Assembly (NCBI GenBank): GCA_023151255.1 | Contig: JAKLJG010000002.1 | Location: forward strand, 192,574-256,573 | Reading direction: 5' to 3' | Length of the DNA stretch: 64,000 nucleotides | Origin: Cyclobacteriaceae bacterium | GTDB taxonomy: Bacteria; Bacteroidota; Bacteroidia; Cytophagales; Cyclobacteriaceae | Part shown: piece by piece, positions 1 through 8,993 of the stretch | Layout of the letters: each line of letters opens with the position of its first letter | Position numbering within the stretch: the first letter of the stretch is position 1 | Translations under genes and position numbers: made by a program | Notes under the pieces: generated by a model | Databases searched by the model: none | Told to the model about the DNA's origin: nothing | What the model saw: the letters and a program-made list of their open reading frames with translations, nothing else

Positions 1-1
1 C

Positions 2-295
2 ATTACCCGCGACAGTGTGCTTAAGTTGGCGCATCATTGGGGTTGGAAAGTAGAGGAGCGAAGAATTTCCGTAAAAGAACTTATCGAAGGATTGGAGAAG
101 GGAACGGTAACCGAAGCGTTCGGTGCTGGCACGGCTGCTACAATCGCCCCGATTGAACTGATCGGTTATAACGATAAGGACTACTATTTACCTCCTGTTA
201 ACGATCGAAAATACTCCAATCATATTTTAAAAGAACTGGATAACATTAAGCGCGGATTGGCACCTGATCCGTTCAACTGGATTGTGAAGATGTAA
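2..295 (+). CDS. ilvE: Branched-chain amino acid aminotransferase, C-terminal part
   Basis: The reading frame is open from the window edge and ends in a TAA at 295, so only the last 97 codons are present. The sequence has the class IV aminotransferase ending: TRDSVLKLA, then a segment around EAFGAGTAATIAPI that in this family lines the PLP phosphate and substrate pocket, then a C-terminal helix ending NWIVKM. The family transfers the amino group between leucine, isoleucine or valine and 2-oxoglutarate in the cytoplasm. The assignment to the branched-chain enzyme rather than a D-amino acid transaminase rests on the GTAA motif. The start and the catalytic lysine lie outside the window. Confidence 0.85.
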   Translation: MTRDSVLKLAHHWGWKVEERRISVKELIEGLEKGTVTEAFGAGTAATIAPIELIGYNDKDYYLPPVNDRKYSNHILKELDNIKRGLAPDPFNWIVKM

Positions 296-328
296 CCGAT
301 TGCCTATTTTGGGGCAGTTCCGGTTTTA

Positions 329-814
329 ATGAAACAAGTTAGCCTGTTTCTATTCCTGCTGTTGCCTTTGTGGGGTAGTGCCCAATACCGGTTGATTCTG
401 CTGAAGCGAGACAACACCATTCTTTCATTTAAAGAAGGCGATTACATCCGGTTTAAGCGTAAAGATCGGAATCACTTCACCCGGGGATTTATTGCGGGTA
501 TTCATCAGGATTACTTCAGGATAGGCGAGGATACTACCTATACCCATCAGTTGCAGAAAATTGATTTAACCGAATTGCCCAACTCCGGCTTTCGTACGGC
601 ATCCATTGGCAAAGGATTGATCGCGGCCGGCCTGATGATTTTTCTGGGCGACCTGGTAAACACCACATTGGTACGGGATGATCCGTACACCGTGCACAGC
701 GGGGTGATGATTTCTTCGGCTTTGCTGGTTGGAGCAGGCGTAACCATGCAGTTTATTAATAACGACTACTTTGTATTGGGCAGGAAGAAAAAGGCCGTGA
801 TTGTGGATTGGTAA
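329..814 (+). CDS. Secreted or envelope protein of unknown function
   Basis: This is a 161-residue protein with a clear N-terminal signal peptide: a Lys at position 2, a leucine-rich core, and a probable signal peptidase I site after WGSAQ. The mature part is rich in basic and aromatic residues (RLILLKRDNT, GDYIRFKRKD) and resembles small beta-rich envelope proteins. It also has two hydrophobic stretches near residues 90-105 and 120-140 that could be membrane segments. It ends 3 nt before the THUMP methyltransferase and is probably cotranscribed with it. I do not recognise the family. Confidence 0.65.
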   Translation: MKQVSLFLFLLLPLWGSAQYRLILLKRDNTILSFKEGDYIRFKRKDRNHFTRGFIAGIHQDYFRIGEDTTYTHQLQKIDLTELPNSGFRTASIGKGLIAAGLMIFLGDLVNTTLVRDDPYTVHSGVMISSALLVGAGVTMQFINNDYFVLGRKKKAVIVDW

Positions 815-817
815 TCT

Positions 818-1993
818 ATGGATGTAGCCTCTAACCGTTCGCGCATCATTGTTACCTGCAACAGCCGCCTTTCGCCCTGGCTGAAGCAGGAAATTGAAGA
901 ACTAGGCTTTAAACCGGATCGGGTTTTTAAAACCGGTATTGAACTTCGCGGCACCATAAACGATTGCATCCGGCTTAACCTTAACCTGCGTTGTGCAAGC
1001 CAGGTGTTGTATTCATTGCGTGAGTTTCAGGCCAGCCACCCTGATCATATTTATGAGCAGGTAAAAAAATTTCCCTGGGAAGTGGTGATACCGGAAGGCA
1101 GTTATTTTTCAGTAACCTGCAACGTAAACCATCCTTCCGTTAATAATGAATTGTTTGTGAATGTAAAAGTAAAAGATGCAATTGCCGACCGGTTCAGGGA
1201 AAAAACAGGCAAGCGTCCGGATTCGGGGCCAAACCTCGATCAGGCAGTCATCCACCTGTTCTGGAAAGAAAAGTATGCCGAGTTATTCCTCGATACGTCC
1301 GGCCACACGCTTGCCAAGCACGGTTACCGAAAAATTCCGGGCAAAGCGCCCATGCTCGAAGCACTGGCGGCAGCAACTATTCTCGCCAGTAAGTGGGACC
1401 GATCATCTCCTTTTATAAACCCCATGTGTGGCTCGGGCACACTGGCTATTGAAGCAGCCTTGCTTGCTACCAACCGCAAGCCGGGTTTGTTCCGGAAAAA
1501 TTATTCCTTTATGCACATTGTCGGGTATGATGAGGCTGTTTATCAAGATGAATTTCGAAAACTTCAGAATGCAATAAAAGTAATTCCTAATCTCAAAATA
1601 ATAGCCACCGACATCAGTGGCGATGCCATTGCAATTTCTAAAGTGAATGCTGCACAAGCGGGTGTTCAAAGCCTGATAGATTTTGAACAATGCGATTTTG
1701 AGAAAACACCAATACCTGAAGGTGGGGGCGGGGTTGTTTTTTTTAACCCCGAATATGGCGAACGGCTGGGTGAGCAGGCAAAACTGGAAAGTACCTACAA
1801 GCGGATTGGTGATTTTCTGAAACAACAATGTAGGGGTTATACCGGCTACATTTTTACGGGTAATCCAGATCTGGCAAAGAAAATTGGTTTGCGGGCAAGC
1901 CGCAGGGTTGAGTTTTACTCGGCCAAACTGGATTGCCGGCTGCTGGAATATGAATTGTATGAGGGCAGTTTGAGAAACCGGGTAGTTACTTAG
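818..1993 (+). CDS. THUMP domain class I SAM-dependent RNA methyltransferase
   Basis: This 391-residue protein has an N-terminal THUMP-type RNA-binding region (about residues 1-150) and a Rossmann methyltransferase domain. The SAM-binding motif NPMCGSGTLAIEA lies near residue 200 and the catalytic motif NPEYGER near residue 309. The overall plan is that of the RlmL N-terminal half or YpsC family, which methylate the N2 of a guanine in 23S rRNA. The third motif residue is Glu where many relatives have Pro (NPPYG). I cannot tell whether that alters specificity. The ATG at 818 is 3 nt after the preceding stop. Confidence 0.85.
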   Translation: MDVASNRSRIIVTCNSRLSPWLKQEIEELGFKPDRVFKTGIELRGTINDCIRLNLNLRCASQVLYSLREFQASHPDHIYEQVKKFPWEVVIPEGSYFSVTCNVNHPSVNNELFVNVKVKDAIADRFREKTGKRPDSGPNLDQAVIHLFWKEKYAELFLDTSGHTLAKHGYRKIPGKAPMLEALAAATILASKWDRSSPFINPMCGSGTLAIEAALLATNRKPGLFRKNYSFMHIVGYDEAVYQDEFRKLQNAIKVIPNLKIIATDISGDAIAISKVNAAQAGVQSLIDFEQCDFEKTPIPEGGGGVVFFNPEYGERLGEQAKLESTYKRIGDFLKQQCRGYTGYIFTGNPDLAKKIGLRASRRVEFYSAKLDCRLLEYELYEGSLRNRVVT

Positions 1994-2949
1994 CGGCTGT
2001 TCAACAACCGGCCCTTGTCACTCCAAATTGAAACAGAATTTTCCCACCCCCCGGTTACCAGCATATCGTTGTTCCAATCGATTCCCCAGATATCGCTCAT
2101 GCCGTTATTAGCAGTAACCAACAGTTCTCCGTTCATTGACCAGATTCGAAGTGAATCACTCGCAGTGGCAAGTTTGGTTCCGTCTTTATTCCATTCCATT
2201 CCACGGTAGGGCCCCTTACTTCCCGTTAGGGTGAGCAAGTGTTCACCTTCTTCACTGAAGAATTTCAAATAAGAGGGTTCGGTTTCTCCTTCGTGCCCGT
2301 AGTCACCAGTTGCAAAAAAATTTCCGGAAGGATGCCAGCGTACGCACAGGATAGCTTTGTTGATATTGCTAATCTTGACAGAACGTATTTCTTCACCTGT
2401 TTCGGTATCAAACAATCGAACGTCATCATCAGCTGCGGCAATCAAGTTTTTGGTAGGATGCCAGGAAACGGAGAAAAGACTCCTGCCTGATGGATGCCTG
2501 ATGTCCCTGATTTTTTTTCCGTCAATCGAAAAAATGGAAATGAAACTATCTCTTCCTAAAGCAAGTTTGCTTCCATCCGGGCTCCAGTCAAGTCCGCGCC
2601 CGCCATACTTTCCCAATTCCATTAATTTTCCGGTTTCCATGTTCAGAATTTGAAGCGTTTGTGTTTCCGGCTTCCTGTTATGGGGATATGCGCTAAATGC
2701 TAACAGATTTTGAGTAGGGTGCCAGGCAACGGATGGAATAGTCATGCTGTCGAATGAAAATGATTTTACTATCGATAAATGACTTCCGTTAAGAATGACC
2801 AGTTTTCCATTGTCGCTCCCTACGGCAATGTAGGTTCCATCAGTACTCCATCCGGCTGTCCATAGAAACTTAAACTCATGTTGAGCAGGAGACTGCTTAA
2901 AGCCACAAGAAACGGTTAGAGCAAGGAGTATGAGTAGAGTTTTTTGCAT
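1990..2949 (-). CDS. WD40 repeat lipoprotein
   Basis: The 319-residue product begins with a lipoprotein signal peptide whose lipobox reads LTVSC, so Cys15 is the expected lipidated residue. The rest is a series of WD40-type blades with repeated patterns such as SVAWHPTQNLLAFSA, GLDWSPDGSKLALG, CVRWHPSGNFFATGD and GMEWNKDGTKLATAS, probably forming one seven-bladed propeller. No catalytic domain is attached, so a scaffolding role at the inner or outer membrane is the simplest guess. The gene overlaps the 3' end of the convergent methyltransferase gene by 4 nt. Confidence 0.75.
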   Translation of the reverse strand: MQKTLLILLALTVSCGFKQSPAQHEFKFLWTAGWSTDGTYIAVGSDNGKLVILNGSHLSIVKSFSFDSMTIPSVAWHPTQNLLAFSAYPHNRKPETQTLQILNMETGKLMELGKYGGRGLDWSPDGSKLALGRDSFISIFSIDGKKIRDIRHPSGRSLFSVSWHPTKNLIAAADDDVRLFDTETGEEIRSVKISNINKAILCVRWHPSGNFFATGDYGHEGETEPSYLKFFSEEGEHLLTLTGSKGPYRGMEWNKDGTKLATASDSLRIWSMNGELLVTANNGMSDIWGIDWNNDMLVTGGWENSVSIWSDKGRLLNSR

Positions 2950-3029
2950 TAAATTTGATGATTGTGAATTTTATTAAGTCTGAAATGGTGAATGGAGTTA
3001 TGAAGTTAAGAAGGAATTGCTAAACCATT

Positions 3030-3037
3030 TATATTTG
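3030..3037 (+). promoter_or_regulatory. Candidate -7 promoter element for prfB
   Basis: TATATTTG matches the Bacteroidota -7 consensus TAnnTTTG exactly and lies 17 nt before the prfB ATG, implying a leader of roughly a dozen bases. No good -33 TTTG sits at the usual distance upstream, so confidence is limited. Confidence 0.4.
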
Positions 3038-3054
3038 CCACTTAATTACTAACC

Positions 3055-4153
3055 ATGACCACCGAACAACTGAAAGATTTAAAAAGCCGAGTACAGGCTT
3101 TAAGGAGGTATCTTTGACTACGATCGCAAGATTGTTGAAGTAAAAGACGAGGAGGCTATTACCCACCAGGCCGATTTCTGGAACAACCCAAAACAAGCCG
3201 AAAGTATTCTAAAGAGCTTGCGCACCAAAAAGGTGTGGACAGATGCTTTTGAAAAAGTAAACAAGTTGCTTGAAGACCTTGATGTACTCAATGAGTTCCA
3301 TGAAGCAGGCGATGTTGGGGAGGAAGAGCTTGACCGGGAGTATCAAAAAACAGCCAAAGCGGTGGAGGAATTAGAGTTTAAAAAAATGCTCAGCCGGGAA
3401 GAAGATCAGTTAAGTGCTGTACTGGAAATTAACCCGGGCGCGGGTGGCACCGAGAGCAACGACTGGGCCGAAATGCTGAACCGCATGTACATTATGTGGG
3501 GCGAGAAAAACGGTTACAAAGTTTCGCAGGTAGACTACCAACCGGGCGAAGTGGCGGGTATTAAATCGGCTACACTGGAAATTGAAGGACCGTTTGCTTA
3601 TGGCAAGCTCAAATCTGAGATCGGGGTGCACCGGCTGGTACGCATCTCGCCCTTTGATTCAAACCAGCGCAGGCATACCTCGTTTGCTTCGGTGTTTGTA
3701 TACCCCAAAGTAGATGATTCGATAAATATTGAGGTAAACCCCGCGGATGTGGAAATCCAAACCTCCCGTTCGGGCGGAGCCGGTGGCCAGAATGTGAATA
3801 AAGTAGAAACAAAAGTGCAGCTTACGCACAAGCCTACCGGCATTGTAATTGTGTGCCAGGTTGAGCGTTCGCAGCACGCCAACCGCGAGCGCGCCATGCA
3901 AATGCTTAAATCAAAATTGTACCAGCTGGAAATGGAAAAACGTAATGCCGAGCGCGACAAGATTGAGGCGGGCAAAATGAAAATTGACTTTGGTTCGCAA
4001 ATACGTAATTATGTATTGCATCCTTACAAGTTAGTTAAAGATGCCCGCACCGGAGTGGAGCGCACCGATGCGCAAAATGTACTGGATGGCGACCTGGATG
4101 ATTTTATAAAAGCATATTTGCTGGAGTTGCAGGAGGAGGGAGTAAAGAAATAA
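3055..4153 (+). CDS. prfB: Peptide chain release factor 2, programmed +1 frameshift
   Basis: RF2 releases peptides at UGA and UAA codons. The gene begins at the ATG at 3055. It runs 20 codons to an in-frame TGA at 3115-3117 and continues in the +1 frame from 3116 to 4153, giving about 365 residues, the normal RF2 length. The shift site is the classical one: a Shine-Dalgarno-like AGGAGG at 3103-3108, then TAT CTT TGA C. The ribosome slips forward by one base on CTT when RF2 is scarce, so the protein regulates its own synthesis. The downstream part carries the SPF anticodon motif ([13 protein letters not shown]) and the catalytic GGQ ([14 protein letters not shown]). An ORF beginning at 3218 is only the downstream fragment. 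Confidence 0.95.
3103..3118 (+). promoter_or_regulatory. prfB +1 programmed frameshift signal
   Basis: The element consists of AGGAGG, a 3-nt spacer, CTT as the slippery P-site codon and TGA followed by C, a poor termination context. Spacing and content match the conserved RF2 autoregulatory site of most bacteria. Reading must move from the frame of the 3055 ATG into the frame of the RF2 body, which is open from here to 4153. Confidence 0.93.
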
Positions 4154-4217
4154 TGTAATGCAAACCGGTTACCGGTGACCTGAAACCGGCAACTTTCACG
4201 AATTATTGTAATAAAAC

Positions 4218-5447
4218 TTGACTTCGTCTAAACAAAAAGTTTACACCAGCCAGTTCTGGCTGCTGTGCCTCAGTTCGCTGCTGTTTTTTGCCAGTTTTAA
4301 TATGCTCATCCCCGAACTGCCCGCGTACCTGAGCAGTTTGGGCGGAGCCGAATACAAAGGCCTCATTATCTCGCTGTTTACCATTACGGCCATGGTATCC
4401 CGTCCGTTTAGCGGGAAGATGGCCGATAAAGTTGGCCGCATTCCGGTTATGGTTATCGGCACATCGGTTTGCTTTATCAGCAGTTTGCTATACCCGGTTG
4501 TTTCAAGTGTTGCCGGCTTCTTGTTGCTTCGGCTCGTGCATGGCTTTTCCACCGGCTTTACGCCCACCGGCTTAACGGCCTACCTTTCTGACATCATTCC
4601 GGCTCAGAAGCGGGGAGAAGCCATGGGCTTACTCGGCACGGCAGGTACGGTGGGCATGGCAGCCGGTCCGGCCATTGGCGGTGCGGTTGCCAACAACCTG
4701 GGGCTGAACTTTATGTTTTATACCTCTTCTGGTTTTGCCATCGTTTCCATTCTGATACTGACGGGCATCAAGGAAACATTGCAACAACGCAACCCCTTCA
4801 CACACGATGTTTTAAAAATTCATAAGCGTGATTTGTTTGAACCACGGGTGCTGGTTACGTGTATCGTGATGGTGCTCACTGCGTATGCATACGGAGCGGT
4901 TTATACCGTAATCCCCGACTTTGGCGAATTTGTTGGCATCCGGAATAAAGGTGTGCTGTTTACGTTTTTAACGGTGGCTTCGCTTTCCGTACGGTTAATT
5001 GCCGGCAAGGCTTCCGACTATTATGGCAGGCGTAACGTGCTTATTTTTTCAACCGGCCTGGCGGTGGTGGCCATGGTGTTGCTCGGTTTTGGCAGTACAC
5101 CCCGCGACCTGATGATTGCCGTTACGCTGTATGGTTTAGCACAAGGCATCACTTCGCCAACCCTGTTTGCCTGGGCTACCGACTTAAGTGACGAAAAACA
5201 CAAAGGCCGCGGCATTTCGAGCCTGTATATTTTTATGGAGATGGGCATAGGCATGGGCGCATTCGCCTCAGGATGGATTTACGGTAACCGGCCTGAGAAC
5301 TTTTTTATTACGTTTATAATCTGTGCGGTGCTGGCTGGCCTGGCGTTTTTATACCTGGTTACTTTGCGTAAACCGACACCGGCACCCCAACCCGCTCCGG
5401 TTACCAATCCCTCCGAAAGCGTGGGAAGTGAATTAGATCAACTATAA
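4218..5447 (+). CDS. MFS transporter
   Basis: This is a 409-residue protein with about twelve hydrophobic segments. It carries the major facilitator loop 2-3 signature (GKMADKVGRIPVM), its second-half counterpart (GKASDYYGRRNVL) and a motif C-like GTAGTVGMAAGPAIGG in TM5. These place it among drug:H+ antiporter-like carriers, and no substrate can be read from the sequence. The start is a TTG at 4218, chosen because the first membrane helix begins about 13 residues later and no earlier ATG exists. The C-terminus is a short Pro-rich tail. It is followed after 4 nt by the YhhN-family gene and is probably cotranscribed with it. Confidence 0.82.
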   Translation: MTSSKQKVYTSQFWLLCLSSLLFFASFNMLIPELPAYLSSLGGAEYKGLIISLFTITAMVSRPFSGKMADKVGRIPVMVIGTSVCFISSLLYPVVSSVAGFLLLRLVHGFSTGFTPTGLTAYLSDIIPAQKRGEAMGLLGTAGTVGMAAGPAIGGAVANNLGLNFMFYTSSGFAIVSILILTGIKETLQQRNPFTHDVLKIHKRDLFEPRVLVTCIVMVLTAYAYGAVYTVIPDFGEFVGIRNKGVLFTFLTVASLSVRLIAGKASDYYGRRNVLIFSTGLAVVAMVLLGFGSTPRDLMIAVTLYGLAQGITSPTLFAWATDLSDEKHKGRGISSLYIFMEMGIGMGAFASGWIYGNRPENFFITFIICAVLAGLAFLYLVTLRKPTPAPQPAPVTNPSESVGSELDQL

Positions 5448-5451
5448 TACC

Positions 5452-6156
5452 ATGAAGAAATATTTTTTTGTCCTTTTCCTGTTAGCGAGCGTTGCAGAAC
5501 TTTACTCCACGCTGGTGGATGCCCCGCTGGTCCACCAGTTTGCCAAACCGTTTTTACTGCTCACATTGATTGGCTACTATGTATTTTCGCGTGCCGGCCA
5601 GCCAATGGCCATTACTTTTCTACTTGCACTTTTCTGCAGTTGGGCGGGCGATGTGTTGCTGATGTTTCAGCAGGATGATGCTTCGTTTTTTATCTACGGG
5701 CTGGCCGCCTTTCTGCTGGCTCATGTGTTATATATTTTTTCCTACCGGCAGCATCGGTGGGAGGATGAGACCAACGCATTACAGGGTTTGCAACGGGTGC
5801 GCTTTGCTTTTCCGTTACTATTTGCAGGCAGCGGTTTGGTAGTGATTCTTTATCCTCACCTGGGCGATATGCAAGGGCCGGTTTTGGTTTATGCGTTAGT
5901 GATTACGCTGATGAGCATCAATGCACTGTTTCGCTATGGCCGTACAACTCAGGGTAGTTTTGTAATGGTGTTTGGCGGTTCAATTTTGTTTATGATTTCC
6001 GATTCCCTGCTGGCCATTAACAAATTTATTGAACCCCTGGCCCTGGCCGATTTCTGGATAATGCTCACCTACATGGGAGCACAACTGCTTATTGTGCAGG
6101 GCATCATTATTCATACTGAAAAGCCTCTCCTTGAAGAAGGACAAAGAGGGGTGTAG
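5452..6156 (+). CDS. YhhN/TMEM86 family membrane protein (lysoplasmalogenase-like)
   Basis: The 234-residue product is almost entirely membrane segments, about eight helices. It has the family hallmarks FCSWAGDVLLMF near residue 65 and a late ISDSLLAINKF motif, with the conserved acidic residues. Characterised relatives hydrolyse the vinyl ether bond of lysoplasmalogens. Whether this organism makes plasmalogens is unknown, so the function is by family only. It follows the MFS gene by 4 nt. Its stop directly abuts the stop of the convergent DUF2807 gene. Confidence 0.8.
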   Translation: MKKYFFVLFLLASVAELYSTLVDAPLVHQFAKPFLLLTLIGYYVFSRAGQPMAITFLLALFCSWAGDVLLMFQQDDASFFIYGLAAFLLAHVLYIFSYRQHRWEDETNALQGLQRVRFAFPLLFAGSGLVVILYPHLGDMQGPVLVYALVITLMSINALFRYGRTTQGSFVMVFGGSILFMISDSLLAINKFIEPLALADFWIMLTYMGAQLLIVQGIIIHTEKPLLEEGQRGV

Positions 6157-6969
6157 TTACATATTTAGCTTCTTCACCGACCCGCTGCCGCTGCTGTGCG
6201 CATTAACATGAGCGGGGTTGCCGCGGTAACGAACATCACCACTGCCCGAAATTTTGGCATCCAGTTCATCTTTTACATAAATCTCTACCGAGCCTGAACC
6301 GCTGATGCGCACCCGGCATTTACTGGTTTCCAGGTCGGCCGCCAGTACTTTGCCCGAACCGGAAATATCCACATCCACATCAGCAGATTTTCCGCTGGCA
6401 ACTGCCTTACCCGAGCCGGAAATTTCAAAAGACGCATTGCCCGTAACCGTGGCATTCATTTCGATTGCACCCGAGCCACTGATGTCGCTGCTGAACGAGG
6501 CCAGAATTCCACGCACAATCATATCGCCTGAGCCGCTTACATTAGCTTCTGTATCGCCTGCATCAGTTTCTACCTTCAGCGACCCTGATCCGCTGACGTT
6601 CAGCTTTAGGGTGCTGCATCGGATACGGTTTTCAACAAGCATATCACCTGAGCCGCTTACACTCAGCCCCTCAATATCCTTTACGGTTATGTACGCGTTT
6701 ATCCTGTCTTTATCCGTCCAGTTCCAGTTAAACCATTTTTCCTTCGAGCGGATAATCAGTTTGTTGCCTTCTACCCGTACCTCTACCTTATCAATTGCCT
6801 CGCGCGAACCTTCCAGCTCTACTTTTTGCGTGTTACCCTGGCGTACATAGGCTTTACCTGGAACACCAAACCCGATTTTGGTAAATGTGGGTACAGTTAC
6901 AGTTTCGCGTTGCTGTGAGAACGCGGTTAGGGAAATGAATAACAGGAATAAAACGGTAAGGTTTTTCAT
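6157..6969 (-). CDS. DUF2807 (head GIN domain) secreted protein
   Basis: The 270-residue protein has a signal peptide ending near FSQQ, then a repetitive beta structure in which a GSG turn recurs about every 20 residues: VSGSGDM, VSGSGSL, VSGSGDM, ISGSGAI, ISGSGKA, ISGSGKV, ISGSGSV, ISGSGDV and SSGSGSV. This is the DUF2807 or putative auto-transporter adhesin head GIN pattern, common in Bacteroidota and thought to form a right-handed beta-helix at the cell surface. No molecular role is established. The ATG at 6969 precedes a normal Lys-rich signal sequence. Confidence 0.82.
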   Translation of the reverse strand: MKNLTVLFLLFISLTAFSQQRETVTVPTFTKIGFGVPGKAYVRQGNTQKVELEGSREAIDKVEVRVEGNKLIIRSKEKWFNWNWTDKDRINAYITVKDIEGLSVSGSGDMLVENRIRCSTLKLNVSGSGSLKVETDAGDTEANVSGSGDMIVRGILASFSSDISGSGAIEMNATVTGNASFEISGSGKAVASGKSADVDVDISGSGKVLAADLETSKCRVRISGSGSVEIYVKDELDAKISGSGDVRYRGNPAHVNAHSSGSGSVKKLNM

Positions 6970-7073
6970 GGGAATAAACGTTTATGCACTAACAGACTAC
7001 CCGGCTTCGCTGGAGGTTGCACGGCAGCTTGATTTTACTTTCCTTAAGACGCAGAAATCTATTCCTTCGTTAC

Positions 7074-7691
7074 GTGCCGGAATTTTCATTTTATACGATT
7101 GATGGCCCTTCGCAGGGCATGTATCGCGAAAAGGGAAGTAAATTCCTGGCGTTTGCTTATCCGGTTAAGGATGAAGTCCGGATTAAGGAGAGACTGGAAG
7201 ACCTGAAAAAGGAGTATTTCGATGCCCGCCATATTTGCTATGCCTGGGTGCTGGGAGCCAAAAAAGATCGCTTTCGCGCGTTTGATGACGGAGAACCCAA
7301 CCATTCGGCAGGCGACCCGATACTGGGGCAGATCCGCTCACGGAACCTGACCAATGTACTTGTAGTGGTGGTGCGGTATTTTGGCGGGGTAAAACTGGGC
7401 GTGGGCGGTTTGATAGCGGCTTATCGTGCGGCTGCCGCACAGGCTCTGGATAATGCTATGCGTGTTGAAGTAGAGGTCATGCGTACATTCAGGCTCAGGT
7501 ATCCCTACGAACAGACTTCCGACATTATGAGGTTGGTAAAGCAGGTACATGCCCGGATTATTGCGCAACAAAATGAAGCAGGTTGCCTGTTGGAAATTGA
7601 AATAGCCCTTCGTGAAACAGGCCGGTTTATGGAGCAGATCAACCGCTTAACGCACAAGCACATTGAAGTGGAAGAAATTGCTTTAACTTGA
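7074..7691 (+). CDS. YigZ/IMPACT family protein
   Basis: The protein matches the UPF0029 family from its N-terminus: YREKGSKFLAFAYPV, then AYVLGAKKDRFRAFDDGEPNHSAGDPILGQI, and VVVRYFGGVKLGVGGLIAAY. A smaller alpha/beta domain fills the C-terminal third. Relatives are linked to translation control or RNA binding, but no activity is proven. The frame is open further upstream, from a TTG at 7017. I prefer the GTG at 7074 because it puts the first conserved motif at the usual distance from the N-terminus. The exact start remains uncertain. Confidence 0.8.
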   Translation: MPEFSFYTIDGPSQGMYREKGSKFLAFAYPVKDEVRIKERLEDLKKEYFDARHICYAWVLGAKKDRFRAFDDGEPNHSAGDPILGQIRSRNLTNVLVVVVRYFGGVKLGVGGLIAAYRAAAAQALDNAMRVEVEVMRTFRLRYPYEQTSDIMRLVKQVHARIIAQQNEAGCLLEIEIALRETGRFMEQINRLTHKHIEVEEIALT

Positions 7692-7704
7692 ATAAATTTT
7701 TTTT

Positions 7705-8937
7705 ATGCCACTATCGCGGAAGCCCGCCCTCGGCTTCATCTTTATTACGCTGTTAATTGATGTAACCGGTTGGGGTATCATCATCCCGGTGATGCCCCGG
7801 CTTATCCAGGAACTTTCGGGGGGCTCGTTGAGCGATGCATCTAAATATGGTGGCTGGCTGATTTCCACCTATGCGATTATGCAGTTTGCCTGTGCGCCCA
7901 TCGTGGGTGCGTTAAGCGACCGGTTTGGTCGCAGGCCGGTGTTGCTGGCATCATTATTTGGTTTTGGTATTGATTACCTGTTTCTGGCATTTGCTCCCAC
8001 AATGGGTTGGTTGTTTCTGGGCCGGGCTATTGCCGGCATAATGGGTGCAAGTTTTACCACGGCAGGCGCATACATTGCCGACATCAGCACACCCGAGAAG
8101 CGATCACAGAATTTCGGGATTATTGGTGCTGCCTTCGGGCTTGGTTTTATCATCGGGCCGGTTATTGGCGGATTGTTAGGCGGGCTTGGTACGCGGGTGC
8201 CTTTTTTAGTAACGGCCGGACTAACCTTGGTGAATTGGCTGTACGGTTTTTTTATTTTACCCGAGTCGTTGCCGCCTGAAAACCGCAGGGCGTTTAACTG
8301 GCAACGCGCAAACCCATTGGGTACGCTGAAGAGTTTGTTTCGCTTTCCGGTAATCCGCGGGCTGTTTGTGTCGCTGGCCTTCCTCTACATTGCTGCACAT
8401 GCAGTACAAAGTAACTGGTCGTACTACACAATCGAAAAATTCGGGTGGAAGGAGTCGGATATCGGCATATCGCTTGGGGTTGTCGGTTTTGTATATGCAA
8501 TCGTATCGGGGTGGCTTATCCGCCTGATCATACCTGCGCTCGGCCAGCAACGCAGCGTGTATGTTGGCTTGGGTTTACAAGCAGCCGGTTTTATTTTATA
8601 TGCCGCAGCTTCGCAAGGGTGGATGATGTATGCATTTACGGTGGTGTACTGTTTGGGTGGTATTGCCGGCCCGGCTTTGCAGGGCATTATGTCAACCATT
8701 ATACCGCCCAATGAGCAGGGCGAATTGCAGGGCGGCTTTACCAGCCTGATGAGTTTGTGCTCCATCATCGGGCCGTTTGTAATGAACAGTGTGTTGTTTG
8801 CCTGGTTTACCGGGCCCACCGCACCGGTTTATCTTCCGGAGGTGGCGATGGTGTTTGGTGCCGCGCTGGCCGTTATCAGCACGGTGCTGGCGCGGAGGAG
8901 TTTGAAGCGCAGCGCAAGTTCCCCACAGATGCCCTGA
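7705..8937 (+). CDS. TetA-like MFS transporter (DHA1 family)
   Basis: This 410-residue carrier has twelve predicted helices. It carries the TCR/Tet-type motifs D-x-T-G-x-G-I-I-I-P in TM1, [14 protein letters not shown] in loop 2-3, [20 protein letters not shown] in TM4 and [13 protein letters not shown] in TM5. Tet-type proteins exchange a drug for a proton across the inner membrane. The substrate cannot be named, and this sub-group is often found in drug-sensitive strains. The stop codon at 8935-8937 lies inside an inverted repeat that pairs with the first CRISPR repeat, so the mRNA end is structurally linked to the array. Confidence 0.85.
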   Translation: MPLSRKPALGFIFITLLIDVTGWGIIIPVMPRLIQELSGGSLSDASKYGGWLISTYAIMQFACAPIVGALSDRFGRRPVLLASLFGFGIDYLFLAFAPTMGWLFLGRAIAGIMGASFTTAGAYIADISTPEKRSQNFGIIGAAFGLGFIIGPVIGGLLGGLGTRVPFLVTAGLTLVNWLYGFFILPESLPPENRRAFNWQRANPLGTLKSLFRFPVIRGLFVSLAFLYIAAHAVQSNWSYYTIEKFGWKESDIGISLGVVGFVYAIVSGWLIRLIIPALGQQRSVYVGLGLQAAGFILYAAASQGWMMYAFTVVYCLGGIAGPALQGIMSTIIPPNEQGELQGGFTSLMSLCSIIGPFVMNSVLFAWFTGPTAPVYLPEVAMVFGAALAVISTVLARRSLKRSASSPQMP

Positions 8938-8993
8938 AAGCAAAGCACAACGCTCCATTGAAAATGGAGGAACGCGTTGTGATTTGCTTTCAG
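8934..8993. repeat. Inverted partial CRISPR repeat forming a hairpin with repeat 1
   Basis: Bases 8934-8952 are the reverse complement of 8975-8993 with a single mismatch in 19 positions. Inside this, 8953-8959 pairs perfectly with 8963-8969 around a 3-nt loop, leaving a 5-nt bulge (8970-8974). The right arm covers the first 18 bases of the first CRISPR repeat, so the left arm is an inverted, truncated repeat or anti-repeat. It overlaps the last codon and stop of the upstream MFS gene. No T-tract follows, so it is not a standard intrinsic terminator. Confidence 0.85.

Noticed and set aside
3218-4153. Truncated release factor starting at the in-frame ATG 3218
   Set aside because: The upstream frame, the frameshift site and the expected RF2 length all show that the gene starts at 3055.
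7017-7073. Upstream TTG start for the YigZ-like gene
   Set aside because: GGAGG directly abuts the TTG, too close to act as its ribosome binding site, and the added residues are unlike the family N-terminus.
8934-8975. A second tracrRNA at the left end of the array
   Set aside because: The anti-repeat is good, but what follows is a plain hairpin and then repeat 1. There is no AATAAGGC-type nexus and no terminator, unlike the RNA at 16185.
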